Positions 1 through 12,850 of a stretch of 64,000 bases of DNA are shown piece after piece. The first letter of the stretch is position 1. Each line of letters opens with the position of its first letter. The stretch is taken from assembly GCA_029851415.1 (NCBI GenBank), contig CM056744.1, positions 86,832,907 to 86,896,906 of the forward strand, read 5' to 3'. Made by a program: the position numbers and the translations under genes. This stretch comes from Eretmocerus hayati (lineage: Eukaryota > Arthropoda > Insecta > Hymenoptera > Aphelinidae). Below the pieces are notes generated by a model that saw only the letters and a list, made by a program, of their open reading frames with translations, made no database searches and was not told the origin of the DNA.

Positions 1-937
1 TTAATAAATTTAGGATGGGTGGAATTTTATGTTCCACATCTGCTTGGCGACGAGACCTACCTTTGCTCCAGCCAGCCAACAGCGTCCTTTCTGATTTGCA
101 AAAACGTCTCGTTCAAAGAAAAATAATAAATGGTGCTTTTCGTTTACTCAACAAAATAATCGATTCATCAATTAGTAATCAAAATCTTGTTCTTCACTGG
201 TATAATCAAATATAAATGATAATCGAAATTCCTTGTTTTATAGTTATCAAAAAAAAATACGACTTGCTTCACTATTGCTACAGAAAATGATAAAAGAAAT
301 TATCGCGTGCACCGTTCTTTTATAATGTAAGCAATAATTAGAAATAATAAAGTTTCAAATAATAGGGTCACTCACTGGGTTATGGTTATATCAGGGTCTA
401 TAAATAATAAGTCCAGAAAAATGCTCTTTGCATTGGCTGGTTTTATTATTAACTAAATAAGATTCAGATAGGTAATAATTATCAGATTCACAAAATGATA
501 TAAATGATCACAATAAGGCCAGTATCTTGGAAATAAAACAGGTATATTCCAATTTTTATACTCAAATTAGAAAATGTTAAATTGAAAAGAGAAAAACGGA
601 ATTGATTAAATATTGACTCAATTTCCAAATGATAATTCTGCCAGATGGGCTGAAAGATCCTAGAGAACTCAACACTGCTGATTTTCAAACCAAAAAAACT
701 ATTTCTAGATGCACCTAATAAATCAGGTTGCAACGCGTCTGTATCAGGGAGATACATAAAGGTAAGTACAAATTACTAATCCTCACTCGCCCACTAGCTT
801 CCCCATACGTTGGGAAATATACGGGTTAAGCGCAAAATCCCGGTCGGGAGAACGCACGGGACTAGCAAGAAAACTTCGTAAATTGTTCACTAGCGCGTTA
901 GTATTATTTCTGAAAACGGCGTGCTAAAAAAGTGCAC
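1..937. other. Non-coding AT-rich sequence
   Basis: No convincing gene is seen. The open frames here are short (below 90 codons), lack splice context or domain-like composition, and look like chance frames in AT-rich DNA. Confidence 0.6.
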
Positions 938-1066
938 AATTATTTTCATGAACTACGGCAGCTCTGCTCGGCGCCACTGTGAGCTTATATGTGCACACGT
1001 GCTATGAGCGAGCGTCTCTACCAAATGATAAATTTGGAGATATTTTCGCTGTTAGTTCATGAAAAT
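938..1066. repeat. Small inverted-repeat element
   Basis: The block begins with TTTTCATGAACTAC and ends with the near-complement GTTAGTTCATGAAAA. It encloses a more GC-rich core. The arms are short, about 14 bp. It may be a MITE or a chance hairpin, and no target-site duplication was identified. Confidence 0.4.
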
Positions 1067-1413
1067 GGAGTGTGAAAATTAGCTGGATCACCTTTTGCAA
1101 GCTTCAATATAGAAAGCTTCAAAATGGCGGATCTGTCTCCTCTAGGCGTACTAGGGATGCAGCTTTTTTCACAGGAGAGAAGAAGGATGTCAAGGAATTT
1201 TATCTCTTTGCTATCGCTCTAGCTACTTTGCTATCTAGCCGCAGGCATCAATAGATTTTGCTATAGCGAGTCTCCTCTGATCGAGAGAATCAGGGATGAG
1301 CTATGAGATAGGATAGGAAAATTGAGTCTGGTTGATTTTATGCTGCAAGAAAATCCCCATCTAGCTTTAGCATCAATGAGAATAATCGAGCTGCGGTCTC
1401 CTCTAATCAAGTT

Positions 1414-1730
1414 TAATTAGGGACTAGCGTAATGCCTCGCGTTGCTCGGCTTGTAAATGTTTCCGATAGGCGTATTAGTTTTCCAAAATGCTCTTCCAAA
1501 TCAAATGAGAGTACGTTTTTCAAAAATTTTATATATTTAGTTAAGCGGCGGTTTCTCACATGGGTCTGAACTCATAAAGACCATGAAAGTTATCATTATA
1601 TAACTCGATATGTGAAAATGGTACAGAACATATTTTCATTTGATTTGAAAGAGCATTTTGGTGAACTGATACGCTTCTCGGGGACTTTTAAAGGGCGAGC
1701 AACGCGAAACATAACGCTAGTGTTTAATTA
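1414..1730. repeat. Fold-back (MITE-like) element with arms of about 100 bp
   Basis: The left arm, from TAATTAGGGACTAGCG onward, reads as the imperfect reverse complement of the right arm, which ends CGCTAGTGTTTAATTA. The arms share CGCGTTGCTCG / CGAGCAACGCG, the pair CCAAAATGCTCT / AGAGCATTTTGG and a segment around TCAAATGA / TCATTTGA. The spacer of about 100 bp is AT-rich. There is no coding capacity, so this looks like a non-autonomous DNA transposon. Confidence 0.7.
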
Positions 1731-1984
1731 TAAGAATACGGAAGTTTTCTATTGGAAATTCAGAAATATGATGTTGTAAAATATCGTTATGCTCAGATAA
1801 AGTGATTTCTAGTAGGCCAAAGAGATGTACATCGATTTGACGTGAATTAATTACTCAGTTGGTTACAGGGATAAAAATACAAGTGACACTCAAAATTTTC
1901 ATTCTGGGCCTTACTTCGTACTAAGATCAATATCACCAATGTCACCTGCTTGAGCCCATCGCGGATACACGTACTCTTTGAAGT

Positions 1985-4900
1985 TTAGCGAGTGTAAGAA
2001 CAGTCGACGCAGAAAGAGGTGAGCTGCACAATATCATCGTGGACATTCACATCTGAAGAAAACATCGTAAGCGCAAATAATTCCATCAATATTTTGATTA
2101 CTCGTTTTTCTGAAATCGATAGAATTGTGGGAACAGGAAAGTCGAAGGTGTTCGAATGATTCGAATAGAATAGGAACATAATGAATAGAAAAACAGAATT
2201 TTCTCCGAGCCTTCAGAAAAAAAGAAAATGTAAGAGATGAAATTTTTCCGGGCTTCGACAAAACAAATATATAAAAATGAAAATTGAAAAATTTCTCGGG
2301 ATTTTGAAAAAACAAAAATATAAAAAATTATTTTATTTTCCAAAATATTTTTCCGGAAATTATCAAAATTTCCCACCGTGAAGCACATCCTGAACTTGCC
2401 TTCATTCTTCTTAGTCTCACTTAGAGGAAAGCTCAAACAGAGCCACAGTCGTCTCCTCGCTGCCTTCAAAAACACATACGCGCGCGAGAAGCATCAAACA
2501 ACGTGACACCAGAAAAGGAAAGGGAATTCTTAGTGATGCGCGCTCTCTCAACAGCCCGCAGTCATCTTCTCAAGCCCGTCGCGAACACACGTGCTCATAG
2601 AAGTTGAGCGAGTATAAAAACAGTTGACACATAATGAGGTGAGCTTGCAGAATATTATCGTTGACATCGACATATAGGAAAAACATCGTACGGGTAAGTA
2701 ATTCCATGGATAATTTGATTAATCGTTATTTCTGAAATCAATATAGAACGAAAATATATTGGATAGAAATCCGGAATTTTTTCCGGACCCTCAATAGAAA
2801 GAAAATGTGGAGAATGAAAATTCAAAAATTTTTTGGAAATTGAATGAAAATTTTTTCCGGGGCTTCGACAAAACAAATATATAAAAAATGAAAATTCGAG
2901 AATTTTTCGGGACTTTGAAAAAACGAAAATATAAAAAATTGTTTTTTTTTTCAAAAAATATTTCCAAAAATTTTCGAAATTTCCCAATCTGAGGCACATG
3001 CTGAACTTGCTTTAATTCTTATCAGTTTCAGTTAGAGAAACGCTCAGGCGTTGGAGCTCTCTACTGAAGCCGCATTCTCCCCCTCCCCGCCTTCACAGAC
3101 ACAGACACGCGTCGAGAAGCATCACGACACCAGAAGAGGAGAGGGGATACTTAGTATCGCGCGCTCTCTCAACAGTTCGCAGTCTTCTTCTTGTGCCCAG
3201 CGCAAACACGCGTTTTCTATGGGGTCGAGCAGGTATGACAAAAGTCGACGCGGAACAGAGTCAGCTTACAAGATGGCATCGAAGAGATCAACATACATAG
3301 AGGACATCATGAAGGTAAGTGATTTCAACCTAAATCTAGAAATTCATTCTTTCCGAAATCATTAAAACTAAGGAAACGATAACGTCGAGAATTCCAATAG
3401 TTCAAATTATCTGAATGTATGTAACATGAAATTTGAAAATTTTTTGCGACGTTTCGACAAAACAAATATATGAAAAATGAATATTCGAAAATTTTTCGGG
3501 ACTTTGAGAAAACAAAAATATAAAAAAAGGGTTTTTTTTCTCAAAAAATTTTCCCAAAAATTTCCAAAATTTCCCACTCTCAGGCACATTCTGAACTTGC
3601 CTCAATTCTTATCAGTTTCAGTTAGAGAAACGCTCAGGCATTCGCGCTCTCTACTAAAGCCGCATTCCGATCATGTCATGACACCAGAAGGGGAGAGGGG
3701 ATACTGAATGATGCGCGCTCTCTCAACGGCCCGCAGTCATCCTCTGGAACCCGTCGCGAACACGCGTACTCTATGCGGTTGGGCAATCATAAGAAGAGTC
3801 AACGGAAAATGAGGTGAACTTGCAAAATATCATCGTGGACACACAACATTTATAGAATGGCTGGAGGGTGAGTAATTCGATCATTTATTCAATTACTTGT
3901 TTTTCCTTGAATCGTTAGAGTTACGAGGACATAAACGTCGAGAGTTTTGATGATCTAAATAGATGAAAGATACAATGAAAAAATTTCAAGATTTCGTCCG
4001 GGGCTTTGAACACAAAGATATGAAATATTAAAATTAGAAATATAAAAAATTGATTTATTTTTGAAAATTTTCCCCAAAAATTTCCGAATTTCCCACCATG
4101 AGACAATTCCTGAACTTGCTTCCATTCTCATCAGTTTCAATGAAAGAGACGCTCAGATATACGCGCTCCTTATCGGAGCCGCAATCTTCCCCTCGCTGCC
4201 CTCGCAGACACACACGCATCGAGAAGCGACAACGTCACACCGAAAAAGAGTGGGGATACTTAATGATGCGCGCTGTCTCAACAACCCTCAGTCATCATCT
4301 AGAGCCCGTCGCGATCACACGTACTCTATCAAGGGGGGCAATCATAAAAAGAGTCGAATAAAATGGAATACACTTGCAGAATACCATCGTGGACATCAAC
4401 ATTCATAGAACGTCTAGAAGGTGAGTAATTGCATCATTAATTCAATCACACGTTCTTCCTCAAATCGTTAAAGTTGTAATATCGTGAACGTCGAGAATTT
4501 TGATGATCTGAATAGATTAAAGATTTAATGGAAACATTCCAAGATTTTGTCCGGGGCTTCGAAAACAAAGAGATAAGAAATAAAAAATTGGAAATTTTTA
4601 CGGGATTTTGAAAAAATAAAAATATAAAAAATCGATTTTTTTTCGAAAAATTTTCCCGAAAGTTTTCGGAATTTTCCACTCTAAGACACATCATGAGCTT
4701 GAGTTCATTCTCATTAGTTTCAGCGGAAGAGATGCTCAAACATAGGCGCTCTCGACCGAAGCCGCAGTTTTCCCCTAAATAGCCTCACAGACACACGCAT
4801 CGAGAAACGACAACGTCACACCGAAAAAGAGCGGGGATACTTAATGATGCGCGCTCTCTCAACGGCCCTCAGTCATCCTCTGGAGCCCGACGCGATCACA

Positions 4901-7900
4901 CGTACTCTATGCAGGTGGACAATCATAAGAAGAGTCGAATAAAATGGAATGAGCTTGCTGATATCATCGTGGACATCAACATCTATAGAACGTTTGAAGG
5001 GTGAGTAATTCTATCATTTATTTAATTACCCGTTTTTCCTTGAATCATTAGAGTTATGAAAACATAAACGTCAAGAATTTTTAGTGATTTGAATAGATTG
5101 AAGATATACTGAAAAAATTTTAAGATTTTGTCCGAAGCTTCGAAAACAAAGATATAAAAAATAAAAATTCGAAATTTTTACAGGATTTTGAAAAAACAAA
5201 AATAAAAAAAATTATTTTTTTTTCAAAAAATTTTCCCAAATATTTCCCAAATTCCCCACTCTGAGGCATATGCTGAACTTGCCTTAATTCTTATCAGTTC
5301 AGTTAGAGAACCGCTCAGGCATTCGCGCTCTCTACTGAAGCCGCATTCTCCCCCTCCCCGCCTTCACAGACACAGACGCGCGCTGATCATGTCATGACAC
5401 CAGAAGAGGAGAGGGGATACTGAGTGATGCGCGCTCTCTCAACGGCCCGCAGTCATCCTCTGGAGCCCGTCGCGATCACACGTACTCTATGAAGGTGGGC
5501 AATCATAAGAAGAGTCGAATAAAATGGAATGAGCTTGCAGAATATCATCGTGGACATCAACATCTATAGAACGTCTGAAGGGTGAGTAATTCCATCATGT
5601 ATTTAATTACTCGTTTTTCCTTGAATCATTAGAGTTATGAAAACATAAACGTCAAAAATTTTTAGTGATTTAGATAGATTGAAGATATACTGAAAAAATT
5701 TCAAGATTTTGTCCGAAGCTTCGAAAACAAAGATATAAAAAATAAAAATTCGAAATTTTTACAGGATTTTGAAAAAACAAAAATAAAAAAAATTATTTTT
5801 TTTTCAAAAAATTTCCCAAAAATTTCCAAAATTTCCCACTCTAAGGCATAAGCTGAACTTGCCTCAATTCTTATCAGTTTCAGTTAGAGAAACGCTCAGG
5901 CATTCGCGCTCTCTACAGAAGCCGCATTCTCCCCCTCCCCGCCTTCACAGACACAGACGCGCGCTGATCATGTCATGACACCAGAAGAGGAAAGGGGATA
6001 CTGAGTGATGCGCGCTCTCTCAACGGCCCGCAGTCATCCTCTGGAGCCCGTCGCGAACACACGTACTCTATGCGGTTGGGCAATCATAAGAAGAGTCAAC
6101 GGAAAATGGGGTGAACTTGCAAAATATCATCGTGGACACACAACATTTATTGAATGGCTGAAGGGTAAGTGATTCGATCATTTATTCAATTACTTGTTTT
6201 TACTTGAATCGTTAGAGTTACGAGAACATTAACGTCGATAGTTTTGATGATCTGAATAGATTGAAGATTTAATGGAAACATTCCAAGATTTTGTCCGGGG
6301 CTTTGAAAACAAAGAGATAAGAAATAAAAATTTGGAAATTTTTACGGGATTTTGAAAAAATGAAAATATAAAAAATCGATTTTTTTTCGAAAAATTTTCC
6401 CGAAAATTTTCGGAATTCCCCACTCTGGGACATATCATGAGCTTGAGTTCATTCTCATTAGTTTCAGCAGAAGAGACGCTCAAACATAGGCGCTCTCGCC
6501 CGAAGCCGCAGTTTCCCCCTAAATAGCCTCACAGACACACACGCATCGAGAAACGACAACGTCACGCCGAAAAAGAGCGGGGATACATAATGATGCGCGC
6601 TCTCTCAACGGCGCTCAGTCATCCTCTGGAGCCCGTCGCGATCATACGTACTCTATGGAGGTGGGCAATCATAAGAAGAGTCGAATAAAATGGAATGAGC
6701 TTGCAGAATATCATCGTGGACATCAACATCTATAGAACGTCTGAAGGGTGAGTAATTCTATCATTTATTTAATTACTCGTTTTTCGTTGAATCATTAGAG
6801 TTATGAAAACATAAACGTCAAGAATGTTTACTGATTCAAATAGATTGAAGATATACTGGAAAAATTTCAAGGTTCCTCCGAACCTCCGAAAACAAAAATA
6901 TAAAGAATCAAAATTCGAAATTTTTACGGGATTTTAAAAAAACAAAAATAAAAAAAATTATTTTTTTTTTCAAAAATTTCCCCAAAAATTTCCAAAATTT
7001 CCCACTCTGAGGCATAAGCTGAACTTGCCTTAATTCTTATCAGTTTCAGTTAGAGAAACGCTCAGGCATTCGCGCTCTCTACAGAAGCCGCATTCTCCCC
7101 CTCCCCGCCTTCACAGACACAGACGCGCGCCGATCATGTCATGACACCAAGAGAGGAGAAGGGATACTGAGTGATGCGCGCTCTCTCAACGGCCCGCAGT
7201 CATCCTCTGGAGCCCGTCGCGAACACACGTACTCTATGCGGTTGGGCAATCATAAGAAGAGTCAACGGAAAATGAGGTGAACTTGCAAAATATCATCGTG
7301 GACACACAACATTTTTTGAATGGCTGAAGGGTGAGTAATTCGATCATTTATTCAATTAATTGTTTTGACTTGAATCGTTAGAGTTACGAGAACATAAACG
7401 TCGAAAGTTTTGATGATCTGAATAGATTAAAGATTTAATGGAAACATTCCAAGATTTTGTCCGGGGCTTCAAAAACAAAGAGATAAGAAATAAAAATTTG
7501 GAAATTTTTACGGGATTTTGAAAAAATAAAAATATAAAAAATCGATTTTTTTTCGGTAAATATTCCCGAAAATTTTCGGAATTTCCCACTCTGGGACATA
7601 TCATGAGCTTGAGTTCATTCTCATTAGTTTCAGCAGAAGAGACGCTCAAACATAGGCGCTCTCGACCGAAGCCGCAGTTTCCCCTTAAATAGCCTCACAG
7701 ACACACACGCATCGAGAAACGACAACGTCACACCGAAAAAGAGCGGGGATACATAATGATGCGCGCTCTCTCAACGGCGCTCAGTCATCCTCTGGAGCCC
7801 GTCGCGATCACACGTACTCTATGGAGGTGGGCAATCGTAAGAAGAGTCGAATAAAATGGAATGAGCTTGCAGAATATCATCGTGGACATCAACATCTATA

Positions 7901-9012
7901 GAACGTCTGGAGGGTGAGTAATTCTATCATTTATTTAATTACTCGTTTTCCGTTGAATCATTAGAGTTATGAAAACATAAACGTCAAGAATTTTTACTGA
8001 TTCAAATAGATTGAAGATATACTGAAAAAATTTCAAGGTTTTGTCCGAAGCTCCGAAAACAAAAATATAAAAAATAAAAATTCGAAATTTTTACGAGATT
8101 TTAAAAAACCAAAAATAAAAAAAATTATTTTTTTTTTCAAGAATTTTCCCAAAAATTTCCAAAATTTCCCACTCTGAGGCATAAGCTGAACTTGCCTTGA
8201 TTCTTATCAGTTTCAGTTAGAGAAACGCTCAGGCATTCGCGCTCTCTACAGAAGCCGCATTCTCCCCCTCCCCGCCTTCACAGACACAGACGCGCGCCGA
8301 TCATGTCATGACACCAAGAGAGGAGAGGGGATACTGAGTGATGCGCGCTCTCTCAACGGCCCGCAGTCATCCTCTGGAGCCCGTCGCGAACACACGTACT
8401 CTATGCGGTTGGGCAATCATAAGAAGAGTCAACGGAAAATGAGGTGAACTTGCAAAATATCATCGTGGACACACAACATTTATTGAATGGCTGAAGGGTG
8501 AGTAATTCGATCATTAATTCAATTACTCGTTTTTCCTCGAATAGTTAGGGCTTCGAAAACGAAAATAAAAGAAATAAAAATTCGAAATTTTCACGGGATT
8601 TTAAAAGAACGAAAATATAAAAAATTGTTTTTTGTTCGGAAAATGTTCCCAAAAATTTGCGAAATTTTCCACTCTGAGAAAATTCCTGAACTTGCCTTTA
8701 TTCTAATCAGTTCCAGTGGAAAAGACGCATAAGCATACGTGCTCTCTCCCGGAGCCGCAGTTCTCCCCTCGCTGCCTGCACAGACACACATAAGCGACGA
8801 GTAAGATCAAACAACATTTCAACAGAAAAAGAGAAGACAATTAGTGATACGCGCTCTCTCAGCAGCCCACAGTATAGCCCTTTGCACGGTCACGAACATT
8901 CGTACGCCAAAGAGAAAATCAAATCCAAGAAAATCCTATGTGGATATATAAGAAGAACTTATAAAATACCATCGTTAACATTGACCTCTACTACACAATA
9001 ATGAAAAGGTAA
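1985..9012 (+). repeat. Tandem array of about 13 promoter/first-exon-like modules (about 583 bp each)
   Basis: Thirteen related modules follow each other head to tail. Each has the same four parts. First is a GC-rich block with GCGCTCTCT, CCGCATTC or CCGCAGT, and GCGCGCTCTCTCAAC. Second is a short segment with ATCATCGTGGACA. Third is a conserved splice donor, G|GTGAGTAATTC or G|GTAAGT. Last is an AT-rich stretch with runs such as AAAATTTTTCGGGATTTTG. Donor Gs fall at 2067, 2694, 3315, 3868, 4421, 5001, 5582, 6165, 6748, 7331, 7914, 8498 and 9009. The spacing settles to 580-584 bp. From module 7 onward two subtypes alternate, so the higher-order period is about 1166 bp. Minus-strand frames in the AT-rich part recur only because the DNA is repeated and are not taken as genes. 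Plus-strand orientation is inferred from the donors. Confidence 0.9.
2613..2694 (+). promoter_or_regulatory. TATA box and short exon-like segment of module 2
   Basis: Module 2 carries a clean TATAAAAA at 2613-2620. About 75 bp further is a strong donor, CGG|GTAAGTAATTC, with its G at 2694. The other modules have degraded versions at the TATA position, for example CAATCATAAGAAGAG. Module 13 has a TATATAAG near 8945. The arrangement looks like a core promoter with a short first exon; transcription is not shown by the sequence. Confidence 0.4.
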
Positions 9013-9790
9013 GTAATATCTATCAAAACATCATTTCCCATGTTCTCTAAAATTGATAATAGAACCAAACATCAAAATACAAACCTTTTCCGTAATTTTA
9101 TAAAATCATGTACATGATAGATAAAAATTCAATTTTTTTCCGGAATAAAATCGAGAAGTGAATTAGATTTCCATAGTCCCAATCGAAACTGATGAGTTAC
9201 CTCCAAAGACAGAATTTCCGGGCTCTACGATTCCAATTATTAAGTTTTTCCACAATAGAGATATCTTGTAATATCACGAAATTCAGTTGAATTGACAACT
9301 CATCCATTAAATTGACCCCAATGAGGAGTTCAGTTTCATATCAAGGTCTATCATCCCACAGGCATCCAGATATCAAATGTGAGAATCACCCAGTGGAGGA
9401 TTTACAAAAAGTTTTCAACTCAACGTGTTACAACCGTTCCAGAAAGATCAACAAAATCAAAATTACAGTCAGATGGCATGGATCCAAGCACAAGAGAATG
9501 ACAAAAATCAAATAAAACAAGGGAATCCATAACACCTCTGGAATCGAATCAACTTCCGAAGACATCAAATGTGAGTTTCATGTATCAACCCGTGTGACTC
9601 CTTATTGTAAAATATGTATAGAATTTTAATTAGATATAGATCTATGGAAATTTTTCGAATATCATGATTCTATGAAATCGTCGTCGGAACATTAGATTCA
9701 TTAGTTTTTCAAAGAACGTAAGCACATAATAGCCTTTATTTCTTTACTAAATTGGTATGCATGGTATCTCACAAATGTATCCTTGATCTT
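9013..9790 (+). other. Linker between the two arrays, with a possible internal exon
   Basis: Between the arrays there is one exon-like piece at about 9361-9571. It is preceded by CATCCCACAG and followed by the donor-like ATCAAAT|GTGAGTTTC. It contains a lysine- and arginine-rich open frame that ends near 9515. No homology is recognised. It could be a downstream exon served by the upstream modules, but this rests only on splice-site resemblance. Confidence 0.25.
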
Positions 9791-12700
9791 ACAATTTCAT
9801 TTGAGGCTAATTTTGATTACAAAAAAAATCAAATCATCTTCGTCACACATCTCAACAAATGATTCCCAACAATACACATCACTTACATATCCAAGTGCAA
9901 TCGAATACATTTACAAGTTGTAACAGGACTGTATGATGCCATGGCTCACATAGAGATCGAGACTATCATCTCTGAGATCGACATACTACAATCTCCTGTT
10001 GCCAAGCTGCTGTAAATGTAGGGTATTCTTCCAAAAAAACAACACAACACACTTACACCACTCTTCGGAAACATGTTGTTGGATTTCCTCTGATCTGAGC
10101 GCCGCTTTGGTCCCGACACTGGTAAACCAAATCGACGGGTGAGTCTCATATGATCATGTCTCCTTCAACCTCTGTGATGGAGAGTTACATTTACACTGAA
10201 ACGATATACACGGACCGATTCACACTCAATTTCACTCCATATCACACAACGACGATGATAGATCGATATTTTCGTTCATTTCAATAAAATCTTCCGCAAA
10301 TATCACCAGTGGTTATAAAAATATAGATCAAGGTATTGTTAAAATTAGTGCGTTCCTAGAATCGTATATCAAATATCCATAATTTCATTTATATATTCGT
10401 TTGTTATCGAATATGATTGAGGATTATCATTGATCAATGTAGTGACTCCCATATGCGTTTCTCAATATTCAATCTTTTGTTATGACAATTCTCATTCAAT
10501 TTGTACGATGACTCAATTTTATCAACAAAACGGCAACAAACGATTCCCATACGATTGTATATCTCTCTATTATAAGTAATCAGGATGTAAGCATATAATT
10601 GTAATAATGTATGATGAAACTTTTGTTTAGAATATCACGTTCCATACTCTATTTGTGAATATGTTCAATATGGATTGTATCAATATCTGAATCTCCTGAA
10701 ACTCGATAAATAAAATCAAATGGTTGGGGAAATTGCCCCAACCATCCCCGTGTCGATTCATTTACTATAGAATAAGCATTCGAAAGAAGTACAACTCATT
10801 AAGCGATATTTTCGTACAATCTTCAATTGTACATTCTTTCAATCTCGAGTTAAAACATATGCTATTCATTATGAAATTCATACGAATTTTCAAAGAGAGC
10901 ATGACTGACTTTTTTAATATATTGAAGAATTTTGAGTACTAATTCCTGCTCATCTTGAATCAATTTCAAATCATTGAGAGAAACATATATGAATCCACTA
11001 TCACTTAACAAGATGAAATCATCGTCCCAATTTCATCAAAGAGTAAATGCATTCAAGTAACCTTCATTAACAGGATCCAATTCAAAACTTTGCTAATTAC
11101 ATATCGATTCAACTCATCCTCGTCATACTTACTCAAAACTACCACACCACACTTTTACGAGTTGCAACAGCACATGATGCCTTGGCTCATATGGGAGTTG
11201 GGTTTCTCATTCCCGAGTGCGACAGAGTGTGACTCCCTGTTGCCCAGCTATTGTAAAACAACAACACAATTCTAACGCCACTCTTCGGAAGCATGTTGCT
11301 GGATTTCCTCTGATCTGAGCGCCGCTTTGGTCCCGACACTGGTAAACCAAATCGACGGGTGAGTCTCAACAGATCATGTCTCCTTCAACCTCTGTGATGA
11401 AGAGTTACATTTTCACTCTGAACATAAAACACTCCCCAGTTTCAACTCAATTTCACATCATAAACACGAAACGAGGATGATGAATATCGAGGTCATTCCA
11501 TCCAATCAAAGACTTCTCAAAAATTCAAATCTTGCGACGTAAATGCTCAATATGAAAACAAAGAACTTTCCTGATCAATGAACCCCAATAATCAATCTTA
11601 ATGACCGCGTTGCTAAAACCATCACAATGCATCAATTCAATTCTTCCCTCACGATTGCATCAAGCGAGTGATATTGGATTCATCTATAAAATTCATTTTT
11701 AATACTCTATACGATACCGTTCCGCAATGTCAATTATCTATCCCTAAATCTTATGAGAATTACTTAAATCTTAAACTGGTCCAGAGAATTCTCTCAACCA
11801 CTCCCCAATAAGAATGACGCCCTCTAATGTAAACTTACAATCTTTAATTGAGTATTCTTTCAATCTCAAGTCAGAAAATGTTCTAATCATCATTAAATTT
11901 CTACAAATTTCCAGAAAAAGCATAACTGAATTTTTGAATAGATTGGGAAATTTTAAAAACCGATTTCAACTCAGATTGAATCGAATTACGAATCATTTAG
12001 AGAAATGAATATGAATCCACTATCACTTGACAAAATAAAGTCATTGTCCCAATTTCATCAAAAAGTACATACATTCACGTGATTTTTATCAACAGGATCC
12101 AATTCAAAGTTTTTCTGATGAGAAATATATTCAACTCATCCTCGTTATACTCACTCGAAAATACCACACCACACTTTTACGAGTTGCAACAGCACATGAT
12201 GCCTTGGCTCATATGGGAGTTGGGTTTCTCATTCCCGAGTGCGACAGAGTGTGACTCCCTGTTGCCCAGCTATTGTAAAACATTAACACAATACTAACGC
12301 CACTCTTCGGAAGCATGTTGCTGGATTTCCTCTGATCTGAGCGCCGCTTTGGTCCCGACACTGGTAAACCAAATCGACGGGTGAGTCTCAACAGATCATG
12401 TCTCCTTCAACCTCTGTGATGAAGAGTTACATTTTCACTCTGAACATAAAACACTCCCCAGTTTCAACTCAATTTCACATCATAAACACAAAACGAGGAT
12501 GATGAATATCGAGGTCATTCCATCCAATCAAAGACTTCTCAAAAATTCAAATCTTGCGACGTAAATGCTCAATATGAAAACAAAGAACTTTCCTGATCAA
12601 TGAACCCCAATAATCAATCTTAATGACCGCGTAGCTAAAACCATCACAATGCATCAATTCAATTCTTCCCTCACGATTGCATCAAGCGAGTGATATTGGA

Positions 12701-12850
12701 TTCATCTATAAAAGTCATTTTTAATACTCTATACGATACCGTTCCGCAATGTCAATTATCTATCCCTAAATCTTATGAAAATTACTTAAATCTTAAACTG
12801 GTCCAGAGAATTCTCTCAACCACTCCCCCATATGAAATGACGTTCTCTAA
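9790..12850 (+). repeat. Second tandem array: three units of about 1.0-1.2 kb
   Basis: Units 2 (about 10820-11838) and 3 (about 11839-12850) are near-identical over most of their length. They differ in scattered bases and small indels. Unit 1 (about 9790-10800) is more diverged. All share a block running from CACTCTTCGGAA through CTGAGCGCCGCTTTGGTCC to AAATCGACGG|GTGAGTCTC. The donor-like Gs lie at 10139, 11359 and 12381. Upstream of this block each unit has a second conserved segment ending in a PVA(K/Q)LL-stop reading. In units 2 and 3 that frame has an extra stop. These may be decayed exon copies. Confidence 0.85.
10722..10748. repeat. Short perfect hairpin
   Basis: GGTTGGGG and CCCCAACC face each other across a six-base spacer in unit 1 of the second array. 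No T-run follows and no role is assigned. Confidence 0.5.

Noticed and set aside
6229..7649. Repeated minus-strand frames (MSVSSAETNENELKLM …) in the first array
   Set aside because: They recur because the DNA is tandemly repeated. They cover the AT-rich half of the unit, are Phe/Asn-rich, and are broken in several units. A conserved minus-strand gene family was considered but lacks support.
1985..9012. CRISPR-like or rDNA-like array
   Set aside because: The unit is about 583 bp with no short direct repeat and spacer structure, and contains no rRNA-like sequence.
11187..12391. Repeated minus-strand frames (MRLTRRFGLPVSGPKRRS …) in the second array
   Set aside because: The same segment reads as a plus-strand exon-like block with a conserved GTGAGT donor. 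The minus frame ends differ between unit 1 and units 2-3. Strand remains unproven.
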